This document shows positions 48,283 through 59,726 of a DNA stretch of 64,000 nucleotides, in pieces. The notes beneath the pieces are model-generated. The model was not told where the DNA came from. It saw nothing but the letters and a program-made list of their open reading frames with translations, and did not search any database. This DNA comes from Paragonimus skrjabini miyazakii (taxonomy: Eukaryota; Platyhelminthes; Trematoda; Plagiorchiida; Troglotrematidae): the NCBI GenBank assembly GCA_014338405.1, contig JTDE01002255.1:31981-95980 (forward strand), read 5' to 3'. Each line of letters starts with the position of its first letter. Positions within the stretch are counted from its first letter, which is position 1. A program made the translations under genes and the position numbers.

Positions 48283-48882
48283 TTCGTCGACGGTGCACTA
48301 TGAGTACGCTGGTGGCCTACTAATCCAAAACGGTCAGCGTATTCGTGACCGCACACATCGCAATGCCATATAGTCACGTCACCACGACCCATGGCACCGA
48401 TAGTTTAACTTGCGTACCGCGTGCTTTCGTTCTCGGCCGCTCAATAACTGCTCGTCGAACTCGCGGACGTCCGTCCGAATCATATTCCTCCAGGCAGTCC
48501 GATTCAACACTAAGTCTTCCCAACATCTACAATCAATTTTACAACGTGAATGACTTACCTGCACAGCGTCTTGGTCTCTCCGCTTTCGACCAACATTATT
48601 TCACTTACCTAATCTCAGTTGTCCACACAGCACCTGATTTGGAACACGGTCATCGCCCATCCGACGGACGTGACCCAGCCAACGAAGCTGATTCAACATT
48701 AGCAGGGCTTCCATCCCGTTCGTGTCCGCTCGCCGCCGTACTTCTGTGTTCGGAACCATGTCCGACCACCGAATACCAAAGATGCGTCTTAGACATTGCA
48801 AATTAAAACGGCTCAGATAACCCACATTCCGCTGATACAATGTCCACGTTTCACTGCCGTACAGCTGTATAGACAACACCAT
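48283..48882 (-). pseudogene. LINE copy 2 C-terminal domain with C2H2-type finger
   Basis: Frames 48882-48601 and 48564-48379 and on to 48300 carry the region after the RT: LCRRIF-type and LRWLGHVRRM blocks, then NRTAWRNMIRTDVREFDEQL, and a C-x2-C...H-x3-H finger at the end. Such terminal fingers are usual in this sort of LINE and are thought to bind nucleic acid. Confidence 0.65.
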
Positions 48883-49265
48883 TTAGCGGTAGACAAGGAG
48901 CCTAGTGCTCGGCTTCGAACTGTGGTTCTTTCAAACACGTCTTTCAAGACATCCGAAAGCAGTACTACACTTAGCCACACGAGCTCTCAACTCGCGGTCC
49001 ACGGACAGATCGGTGGACAGATTGCTGTCCAAGTAGCAGAAATCTGTGCAGCTGCTGACAATATCTCCATCAACACAAATTTGTGGTGGAGGTGCACAGA
49101 CAACACATCCGCCCGGAGGAGGCTAAAAGAAAGAAAATATCTTACCTTTGTTGATATCCAGTCCAAACTTGGATGCCGCGGTCGAGAGAGCCGTGACCAG
49201 TCGCTGTAGTTCATCGTCGCTGTGTGCGAACAGCGCGCTGTCATCTGTGAACAGAAGCATGCACA

Positions 49266-50072
49266 TCATCGAATATTCAGTAGGCGCCCATCCGTCCGAT
49301 ACTCAACCTCAACGCCGTCCTCCCCAGAGTCCTGGAAAGCAACTGTTAGCATGGCAGTCAAATATAACCTAAATAGGAATGGGGCCAGGACACAACCCTG
49401 CTTCAAGCCAGTGACAGTGTCAAAATCATCAGAGGTATATTTACACGAGTGCACCTTCGCCCTCATGCCCACATGCAACAATCTAATCAAATTGACGAAC
49501 TTACCTGGACATCCAAATTTACCAAGCACCGTCCACAGCGCCTCATGGCTCACGGAATCGAACGCCCTGGTGAAGTCTACAAAGAGGACATACAGGGGTT
49601 GGTTTCGTTCCCAGCACTTAGTTTGAAGCTGTCGCGCAGCGAACACCAGGTCGACCGTACTGCGACTCATCCGAAGTCCGCATTGCTCCTCGGAAACATT
49701 GATTTCCAGGACATCCGTATTAAGTCGGTTCAGAAGGTTTCTGGCAAGCACTTTGCCTGCGCAGCTCAGCAAACTGATGCCCCGAAAGTTGTCGGGGCAT
49801 TGCTTGCTACCCTTACCTTTAAACAAAGGTACTATCACAGCATCCTTGAAATCTTGTGGCATCACCTCCTGCTCCCAGATGGAGTGAACCAGCTGGAGCA
49901 GTGCACGTTCCATCACCGGCCCGCCATTCTTCAGGATCTCGCCTGGCAATCCGTCTTCACCTACAGCCTTCCTGTTGCGAAGTTGCTCGATCGCTCTCTG
50001 TAACTCCAGTAAATCAGGAATTAGAGCAAGTGAAGGCTTGATGGCCTGTTGTGGCAGGTTGTTCACGGTCAT
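49266..50072 (-). pseudogene. LINE copy 2 reverse transcriptase, 268-codon open frame
   Basis: The longest uninterrupted RT frame in the window. It covers fingers and palm up to LFRLYLTAMLTVAFQ and the YRTDGRLLNIR block, then stops; the catalytic DD pair lies just beyond in another frame (FTDD near 49250). A single frameshift therefore separates it from the active site, plus the missing endonuclease front, so it is inactive but young relative to copies 1 and 3. Confidence 0.8.
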
Positions 50073-50999
50073 CCAATCAATGGTAGTAGGACGATTTGGT
50101 AGGTTACCAAAGTGTTTGCGTCAGACCTTCATGATGTCCTCTGACTGGGTGTACGAACAGCCGGCGTTCACGTTTACCAGTGCTTTAGTGAGCTGGATAG
50201 ATGGACCGAAGATAGCTTGGAGCGAATCGTAGAAATCCTTATGTTGTCGACGATCTGCGAGGCTCTGCATCCGCTTGCCCTGCTTCTTCCACCAGTTGTC
50301 CTCGATTCCGCAAACACGCTCGGCCAGTTGACGGCGGATACTTTGGAACGTCACCTTCTTCGCTTCATTGCCCGGGTCCACTGTGGAAGCAACAAACGCG
50401 GCATTCTTCTCTCGTACCAGTTCGGCGATAACCGCGTTGTTGTCGTCGAACCAGTCCGGACGTTTCTGGTGTTTGGCACTAATCGTCTCGGTGGCCGTCG
50501 TCGTGACACGTTTCTTGATGAACTGTCACATACCCTCAGGAGTAGTGGATACAAGAGCGTCTTGCAGACCAGCGACAACTGCACGATGAAAAGCAGTCTT
50601 CGTCTCGCAGTTTTCCAATCGTTTGGTATTCAACTTCTGCCGTTGTCCGGAAGATCTACAATAAACAGACTTGTATACATGGATAAATAATTTATTCCTG
50701 ACTAGTCTATGATCGGTGCTACATTCAGCGCCGCGCATCACTCGTGTGATACGCACTTCACGAGTGTTGCGCTGTCGCAAAATCACGTAGTCAAGCAAAT
50801 GGTGATGACCGGTTCGTGGATGGGTCCACGTCGTGATGTCGCTCGCATCCAGCTGGAATCGGGTGTTAGTGATAACCATCTCGTGAGTCACCCAGAACAA
50901 ACAGTCGGTCAGTCACCGGCACCGATCGGATTGTGGTGGACAGTTGATCATAGAACTGTCCGTAGCCATTTCTTTTAGTCGGTTTCCAACAGCGACAAC

Positions 51000-53900
51000 T
51001 TGTTTTTGACGGCAAAACTCACGTGCACGGTTTTTGTTAGCATTTCTGACTGTGCACGACCGTTGATTGGTTCATTGGCCGTTAATTTGCGATCCTGTTT
51101 CTCAACATTCATCACATTGTGCGCTACTTTCGAGAATATTCAAAATTCGAGTGATGCTGGCTCCGAGAATTTGAGTGATATACCTTGAGGATTTTTCACT
51201 CGGGCTCACTTTCACTGTCTGAACTGTTTATTTTAAAAGACAGAAACGTTTTTCCATACTGTGGGGCGTCTTTCAGCATTCGAGTAGTCAAAAACCGTTT
51301 GTGATTTTCCGAATTGTTGTTTTCATTGTACGAATCTCGCCCGATAGATAACAAACATTTTCTACTGCCGGTCGAATGAACGTCGATTGAATGGAACTGT
51401 GATATGATGGAATACCTGGGTACCTACATAACCATTTAATCATGAACACATTCCAGCTTGGAGGACATAATTTACAAACGTCGCGTTGGTGTGAATTGAC
51501 GGTATAACCAATCTTAAAACCGTATTAGTTTGTGCGAGCTATGTTTGGCTCAAGCTGACAGTACATTGACAAAAATGAGAACCATGTGGTTCACAATCCC
51601 CTACTGATCCGATACTTTTTCTCACATTGTGATACCTCCGCACCTTCATTCACTTTCAGTTAGTATAGCATTCTCATTGACCTAAGTTCATATCATCTTG
51701 TTTCCACTCACTGTAATTGTATCTGTGTCGTTCGGCCCAGTGCAAATTGCTCCCACTTATCGGACTCTTTTAATTGGTATTTGTGTAGTTCACTAATCTG
51801 AACAGTAGATCGATTTGGCACTGGTTTTATACTGGTTTGGCTCATCATAAGAATCTTGTTATCAAGTCCTGACTTCGTTGTGCTGGCTAGAGGGAATCTA
51901 AGGCGGACACGACATAACGTGCTAACGTTGCTAAGATCGTTTGTCGGCTTGCCTAATACTTTTTGATGTTCCGTTTACGAGGATGTTTACATGTACGCAC
52001 ACGTGCAATGAAGTCTGCATGTATGCTCAAACTAAAATCAGACGTGTCGGACTGTGTGCATCGCTTTGCAAGCAGGCCAGGTAATCTTAACAAACTATCA
52101 CACTGCAGGATGTGCTCATCACGCATGCCGACTCTAAGTAGACTGTATCAGAGGGAATGTGAAACTGAAGGCCGCTGTTGTATTATTGTTCACATACACA
52201 AGCACAATTGACCCATGCAGTCAATTATAGCAGTAGAAAGAACGGGTGCCCAAGGAACCACGGAACTATGTTCTGACATATACAGAGTCACTCGTACGTG
52301 TGTGAATCAATGCTTCCTTGATCGATCAACGGACGACGAATCAGAACGGAACTGGGATCCATGTAGGGGTGGGCACAGAGTTGGCAATGACGTCTATACA
52401 ACACCACTTCCATCCTAGCTAGAAAGCTCATTCAAAAAGTAATCAGTGATCTGATGAACGTTATCAAGTTGATATCCTGGACACCGTTCTATGTATTCCT
52501 GGGAGTTGCCGTGCATCCGTTTACCTTGGTGATGTGTAGCCACTATGGCGTTGACCTCCTCGCCACTACTATTGCTATGTACAGTTTATTTTGCAGAAAA
52601 TAATACACAACCCCATACAAAGGTAAAGCAATAAGTGGCACATTCTGTTCGTTTGCGGGAACAGCGGGTGAATGGAAGAGGTGAATTGGTATGCCTCAAA
52701 AACCCCGCGAACGGTGAGTTACATGCGAGTGTTTAAAAAATCCGTTTAATTCCGTTGGAGATTACAGAGGCTGGAGTGTGCAAACGGGGAACGCGGTAAC
52801 GTATGTCCACTGTAGTGCAAATAACTGTTGATATGAAAAAATAATCCGACATTTGTCTTTGCCACCTAGGTCAATTTGAGTGGCGTTGGTCAGGTCGCAA
52901 CGTTCTTGATGATTCTATGGTGATGAGCTGCATGAAATAAAATGTTGGTGGTTTTGTGTGTCAATCAGGCAGTGACCAGATTTTAACCCGTAGATAGTAG
53001 AAATCGTCCTTCTCAGTTACAAACGAGAAGTCGATATTGGTTGACATGCACATCTATTTGGCGTGCGACGGTGTATTCGCCTTGTATCCAGACCAGATGG
53101 TCAGAAAGCAAATCACACTCTTGGCTTTTTATACCCACTGACTTCAGCCAATATGTTCTACAGTGCGAAATAATCCTTAGTCCGTATGGTTCATCCCGGA
53201 TGATTTGATGCCACAAATAACGGTTGAATCCAGAATGTACATCTACTAAGCATGATTCGAACCTGAAATGGTTCATCATTGCAACGTGATCGTGTAGTCT
53301 GTGTATAAAGGGTGTGTGGCGAGTTGTGGGTGCAGAAGATGAGTTTACCTTGAGAAGCTGCGCGGAACAGAACGTCTGATTAATGATTCAGGGTGCCGGG
53401 CGTCTGTTTGTACGTCTCATATTGAGACAGTGAAACATAATGTATAGTCATCTATGGGCATGTAGAAGTTACCTAAATGTAGATTCGTTATAAAATCCCT
53501 GAGAAACATGTGGAACAAACATATGAGCAAATCAGTACGCAACCGACAAGATAAGCATGCAGATGTGTCACCAGATATTATCAAATTAAACGCAATTCCA
53601 ACTGAGCAACCAAAACAGACTGCATAACTATGATAATCCCTAGATTAGGTCGACTGGATAAACTATCATGCTAACCAACGGGCAAGCTTAGCCAAATCAA
53701 TGAACAGACGTGATTGGGCAGTGGACGTTGTATAAAATACACATAACTAATTGCTTCAAAACATTGTATGGACAGTTTCTTTTATATATAAAATATCGTT
53801 GATGATTCATGATTCGATGAATACACGTAAACTTGATTGATACGAACGCAAAGTTGTTGAGGCAAAAAATTATGAATTTCTAGAAGTGAAAATACTACGA

Positions 53901-54700
53901 CCCGAGGTTCCCCTAATTGTATTCCCCGCACCGACTAGGCGATTGTATAGGGGGGGGGGATAGTAGACGAGCTGACACATGGTAATTCACCGCTCAGAAT
54001 AAGACAGTTGAGCGGTTAAAGTGCTAAACTGATTTGGAAACAGTAGTTAAACAACTAATGTATAACAACGAAAGGCAACACAAACGAATGGGTGGCCTGA
54101 ATTGAACGAAGGTTCATTCCACATGTGAACATATGGCAGCCCGTTTATATTGCACTTCACCAAGCGCATCCAAACAAGCAGCAAGCAGTTGACATTTTGC
54201 TGAACATGTGGACTCGATAAGCGAACTTGTACAACAAATATTTTCTCATCCAGGAGTCTTCCAAATGAGATCAGTCTGCAACATGGCTAGCCAAACAATA
54301 TTGGTTCAAAAATAAATTCTGCATTTTGTGAAGTGGTGAAATGGAATGAAATTGTATATGGATAAGAAAAACATCAGCAAATATGAAAACCCGTTTGTTG
54401 ATTGTAAACCAGTATCTGTTTGCTATGGTTATCATAATTTGACGTCTTGTATGAGGTGGAAACGCTCTCTGTCAACTGACTAATCTTCCATAGCAGTAGT
54501 ATCATGGAGGACATTTGACAGTCATCGAGATCCTCATATGTGATGCTCAAGCACAATTTTGCTCACTCTTTCCACTTACATACTGGAAGTAATACGCAAG
54601 CGAATGAACAGGTGAGCGTTTACACTTTGTAGTGTTGTGACCACAAAAGACGCTTGGTCTGCAAGGTTGCTTATTACATGAAATCTCGTACAATTTATGT
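51000..54700. other. Stretch with nothing recognised
   Basis: Only short frames. A G9 run lies at about 53951. No repeat family or gene identified. Confidence 0.45.
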
Positions 54701-54715
54701 TAAAACATGGGACCA

Positions 54716-54800
54716 GGAACACGTACACTCATTTGCACGGCTGACATGCATTCACACACATTGGGTAGCAGTACGAGTAGCATACTACTCACAAACGATA
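54716..54800 (-). repeat. Relic of the nested-element LTR at gap edge
   Basis: Matches the inverted LTR at 39060-39275 with an internal deletion of about 125 bp: a CACTCATTTGCA block, GCATTCACACACAT, then AGCATACTACTCACAA next to the gap. The half-palindrome GTAGCATACTACTCAC is the edge of the LTR's palindromic core. Confidence 0.6.
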
Positions 54801-55202
54801 NNNNNNNNNNNNNNNNNNNNNNNNNNNNNNNNNNNNNNNNNNNNNNNNNNNNNNNNNNNNNNNNNNNNNNNNNNNNNNNNNNNNNNNNNNNNNNNNNNNN
54901 NNNNNNNNNNNNNNNNNNNNNNNNNNNNNNNNNNNNNNNNNNNNNNNNNNNNNNNNNNNNNNNNNNNNNNNNNNNNNNNNNNNNNNNNNNNNNNNNNNNN
55001 NNNNNNNNNNNNNNNNNNNNNNNNNNNNNNNNNNNNNNNNNNNNNNNNNNNNNNNNNNNNNNNNNNNNNNNNNNNNNNNNNNNNNNNNNNNNNNNNNNNN
55101 NNNNNNNNNNNNNNNNNNNNNNNNNNNNNNNNNNNNNNNNNNNNNNNNNNNNNNNNNNNNNNNNNNNNNNNNNNNNNNNNNNNNNNNNNNNNNNNNNNNN
55201 NN
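54801..55202. other. Assembly gap, 402 N
   Basis: Undetermined bases; an estimated rather than placeholder length. It begins just after an LTR palindrome, which may be why assembly failed. Confidence 0.98.
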
Positions 55203-58190
55203 CGTCTATCCGCATGCAACGTATGAGTACCCTGATGTTTATCGCACGAGTCAGGTTCTAACCCTTGACCTTCTTTTACTGTTAAACCAGTGCTTGTTTT
55301 TCTTATGAGTGTGTGGCATTTGAGTATCTGACTGAACCAGCGACATAACGACCATAGTACTGATAATGAGGATGATGATGATTGGCATCATCTGAAACCA
55401 TTTTATGGGTTTGTAAACTATGACGACTACGATATTCTAGTTACCATCTCATTTGATCATATTTTGTCAAACCGTATGTGTACCCGCAAAATGTTTTTTA
55501 GGAACATCTTCATTGTTTCTCATCTTTTCCTGCTAGACCCGTAAACTTTTTACCAATTAAACAGCACTGTCATTTTGTTGTAGCTTTTGCATACAGGTCA
55601 GCCGTTTAGTCATCCTTCTTCGAAAGGAAGAACTTGACACAAAATTAATTCACTAAGTCGAACACATCCATAGTCCTTAAACAGACAGAAACTTGAACTC
55701 TCCCCCCCCCTACTTGCATATGAGGCAAGCGATTTATACCAGGCACGGCTAACTCACTTATGGCTACAGGCTTGGTTATTCGGTCGTGATGGTAGAGTAG
55801 AGGGTAACTGTCTTTTTGTTAACCGTTGTCAACTCTTGGGTCCAATAATTATCTCAAGTGTGCTGTTCGAGGGGCTTGTCTGCTGCTTGCGAAAACTGTT
55901 TCAAAATTTCAAGGTCTGACTGTGATTCAGACTGTCATTTTAAACACGTTTTCTGTTGTGTTCCAAATTTTAGGATCATACCAACCGTGATAAGAAAATT
56001 TGCTAACCCGAAGCCTCAAGCTGCCGTTTAATTTAGAACGTGCGAAAAGATTACACCGTAGGTAACTCATAGAGGCGTGTTGTATGCTTACATGTAACAC
56101 TACCCCTCGTACTCTAAAGCCAAACGTTTGGCTGTTGGCTTCTGCCGGAAAATTGAACTCATTAAATTTGATTCACGTTGAGAATGATCTATGAGGACAG
56201 CCTCCAGTTAAACAACCGGTTATATAGAAGAGTTAATGAAGGATTTCCGAAACAAAGTAGTTTGGAGAGAATACACTTTGCACTTTTGTTTGTCCACAAC
56301 AGAGTGATTATTTGATTTTGTTTATTCGATCTCATCCAAGATGTATACGTGTTTGTTTTCCAGAATGCTGCCGTTCCACAATAAACCAAACCGAACTCGA
56401 TGTTTTGAAAAAAATCCTGGGCCGACGCAGACAATACCATTTGAGGCGGCAATTTTTTATTGAGAGTTAGACGTGGATTTATCACTACTCCCTCCTCACT
56501 CCGAGGTGAAGGAACAACCTATGCAATGGAACACAATGTATTTCTACAGTCTATGCAATTCAAGGTTCAATGAGATGTTGTGGGGATCATGTGTGTCATT
56601 TTTATTACGCTGAAGATGTGATATTTATTGGCTAGGCATCACATGAATTACAGGCACAGGTGACCACTGTGCTGATTTGCTCCAGCAGCAGTAATGGAAA
56701 CACAGATGATAATTATACGCCGATATATTGACACCTTACTGCAGTTGACTTGAGTGTGACAGACTGTTATTCATCAATTGGGATTCCAAAAAATTCCTAT
56801 CCGGTTTACTCCTTAAGCTTGACCCTTTGTGAATTTTGCTGGTTTCATTATTTGAAGTGCAACTGGAAAAGCAAATATTTTCTTTCAAGGACTCAAACTT
56901 ATGAACAGATGAGTGGTGAAACAAACAAAACCATTCTTCTGTCTGAAAGGCGTTGATGATTTGTTTGGGGGACAGGACGGGTGCATTGCATTTCATGAAG
57001 ACTACAATGAAAAATGACCATTGTTTTTTGTTAGTGCGTTGCCACGTAGATTAGGCCGAAGATGTTGGAAACGCTCCTTATACAAAACAACCCAGTAATA
57101 CATATAGCAGTGGTTTCATTTATGGGTGATTCAATTTTTACCATTTTTTCCACCAACTTTTCAATAAATGTCGGATTAAATATTTAAACTTTAGAAAGGT
57201 TATCAGTTACGTTGCCAGGGTCGCATATATTGTAATGCTGAAGATTTATTATTTTGTGTGATGAAGACAATAAGTTTATGTGGTTAAGATTTAAGCCGCT
57301 TAGGAATTTAATCATCATTCTCCGTGACCCATTAAGGTTGGACGCTGATTTGTAAATGAACCAGCCAACTATCGTGTTTTACTAGTAGTTAACTTTAAAA
57401 GTGTACAGACATGACCACCACCAGAACAACAACAACAACATTCCATTTCACGTTTCAAAAACGCACTCTGCTACTTAACTGGTCCAAATGAAACTAGTTT
57501 CTTTGCACAATGACTACATTCCTGTTGAAACTTGTGCACATTTGACCCGGCTGTGCAGGGTTTCGTAGGTTTGTCTATGTGTAAGTTATTCACATTTTGC
57601 CAACATAAGACGTTGAAATGAATAATGTTATTATCTAACCTATCCATTTTTTTGTGTAACTAAGCCAAGTTTTTAATAATCATATTATAAAGACTGTTTC
57701 AAGTGAAATAGTTTGTTATTCTTTCACGAATGTCTGCCAGAATTTTTAAGGCCTTCAATATAAAAGTCAGAAACACTGGTTCTAGAAACCTAAACGTTTT
57801 GCGTGCCATGTTGATTCGAAGTTTTATGTCATGTTGGATTGACTTTCCACTGGGTTGAGCTCCATCTTGTATACTGAAGTACGACAAACTGAGCTTCGTG
57901 AAGCCGGTCCATCTTACATCACATAAACAGTTAGAGAAGACGCCTCGACGTCAGAATCCATAATCGTAATAACTGAAAAGGGACTTTTCGTTAACGCTGC
58001 AATCCACTAATACATTCGTTTTGAGCTCCGAGATTATATTACTAATGAGTGGTATAGCATTTGTGGGTTCTAGTGTCAACGGCTTCAGTAATCCACAACG
58101 TAACAACTTATCTCCTCGTTCACTTGGCGAATTCTACAGGTCATACTTGTTTGTGAGGTTAATGTAAGCAAAGTACGAGATTTCTGAGTA
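55203..58190. other. Stretch with nothing firm
   Basis: A GATGATGATGATTGG run near 55370 may be an RTE tail but lacks the rest of the tail. A 98-codon minus frame at 56189-56485 is unrecognised. Otherwise featureless. Confidence 0.4.
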
Positions 58191-58197
58191 GTCAGCA

Positions 58198-58278
58198 TGG
58201 CCTCATAGCTCAAATGCTAAAGCCCGCCCCACGTAAGGGCGTTCAAATTCAGTTGTTGATTCAAACTTGATCGAAGTC
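58198..58278 (+). repeat. tRNA-derived SINE head, degenerate (copy 1)
   Basis: GGCCTCATAGCTCAAATGCTAAAGC gives an A-box-like start, GATTCAAACTTGATCGAAGTC a B-box-like end with the same CGAAGTC 3' end as the copy at 63280. Cloverleaf pairing is poor. Flanks also match the second copy. Confidence 0.55.
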
Positions 58279-59726
58279 TACATTTTCAATACGTTAGTTT
58301 CTATCTGAACTCACTGTTTATTGGTGATATAGTTTAAAAGATCGGCGGGAGCGTTGGCAGATTCCAGCGTTAGCTGCTTGAAAAACCTAAATGGGCAATC
58401 TATCCCTTTCGAAACATATGATAAGTTCAATATTAGTGTGTTATGTCCTACCGTTCTTTGATTTTTTCGATTGGAAAGATAAAAGACAGGATTTGATCGC
58501 AAAATTTAGTGTATGCACCAAGGCTGCCGTGACTGAGTTGTATGCTAGCATCCCATTTATGCAAGTCAGTTACCATTCTAAAGGACAGTACCACGTGTCG
58601 ATAGTTTCAATCAGTCCCAGAAACAGAATCACCAGTACAATAGATAGGACAACACATGCACGAGTGCTACGTGAGTACGCGACCGTCCAAACGTCGGGAT
58701 ACGAATATCTGCACAATCTGTTCGTGAGAAAAAACAAGCAAACAGCATAGTGCTAGAAGGCAAAACTTGAGAGCGCGTGTTTGGACGCCAAATGACTGCA
58801 CTCTGTAACAAAACGTGATTAAGTATATAAAATGTTCTTCCAGTACATTTTATCTGATCAACGTTTTCAAATATACTTTCAAAGTTAAGTATTGGAAACT
58901 CATATCAAGTGATTTGCCATTATTTGGGCTGTATCTCTTTGTTATTCAGCTTTTTGAGGCTTCCAGAAAATTTAAAAACCAGCTGAACCACCTGCATAAA
59001 GTTGGTTGTGTTACGTGACGTTTTTGTTAATTATTGAATAAAGCGACAAAGGGCAAGGTTGTCATGTTAGAGAGTTCAGTGAATATCAAAACGTCCTGTG
59101 AAAAGCAATTCATGCTCAAGTAACCTAGTATAGGATGGATCACGGTTATTCTTTTGTACTGGAATTTAAGCCGGACCGTTACTGTCTAGAGTAATCAAAC
59201 TAACGCGTTGCATGAACGGAATGATGAGAAAGTACTTCATGGTTTTTACGATTAGGCCAAACTTCAAATGATTTTTACCCAAAAACTGTAAGCTTAAGCT
59301 ATATTCTGCCTGTCAAAATGTACCTGCTTGTGTTTTCGGTTCCAACTGAAAAAAACTCGAAAATGTCGCATCTGATCAACCAAACCTTCTCTTCGCCCAG
59401 TGTATCGCATTATTCCGAGTGGTTGGATTGTACTCATTCAGCTGTTATATTACCCGGTTTTCTACATGATCTGGCTGTTCAACTTGCACATTAGTTGACA
59501 AGTAGACGTGCAATCACACTATTCACAGTGATACTGAAGTAAAAATGCATATGGTAGTTAGTAAGTCACTTGCGTTAAGAATCAATTTTATTATAACTGG
59601 AGTCAGCGAAGAATGGTACCACTTGATTTGCGTTCAGAGTTATACAATGGTTTATTTGCGATCAACCAGCAGGCGTCGTGAATGGTTCTCCTGGCTCCTT
59701 GCGAAAACATTGTGGCGTGTATACAT

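Larger units (their letters stand above)
47690..50990 (-). mobile_element. Non-LTR LINE copy 2, best preserved
   Basis: 5'-truncated inside the endonuclease. In element order (falling coordinates): endonuclease end 50900-50690 (HHHLLDYVILRQRN, VMRGAECSTDHRLVRNK), linker, RT 50072-49266 (RNRKAVGEDGLPGEILKNGG, DFKDAVIVPLFKGKGSKQ, DNFRGISLLSCAGKVLARNL, LYVLFVDFTRAFDSVSHEAL, VTGLKQGCVLAPFLFRLYL), palm motif FTDDSALFAHS after a frameshift near 49265, post-RT 48882-48600 (LYGSETWTLYQRN, LRWLGHVRRMGDDRVPNQVL), and a C2H2 finger at about 48367-48300 (CDVCGHEYADRFGLVGHQRTH within limits of the C-x2-C / H-x3-H spacing). The 3' UTR is 48170-47690. Clade uncertain, RTE-like or related. Confidence 0.8.

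Noticed and set aside
58391..58750. 119-codon plus-strand open frame
   Set aside because: No recognisable motif, no splice context, and it adjoins SINE-like repeat sequence.
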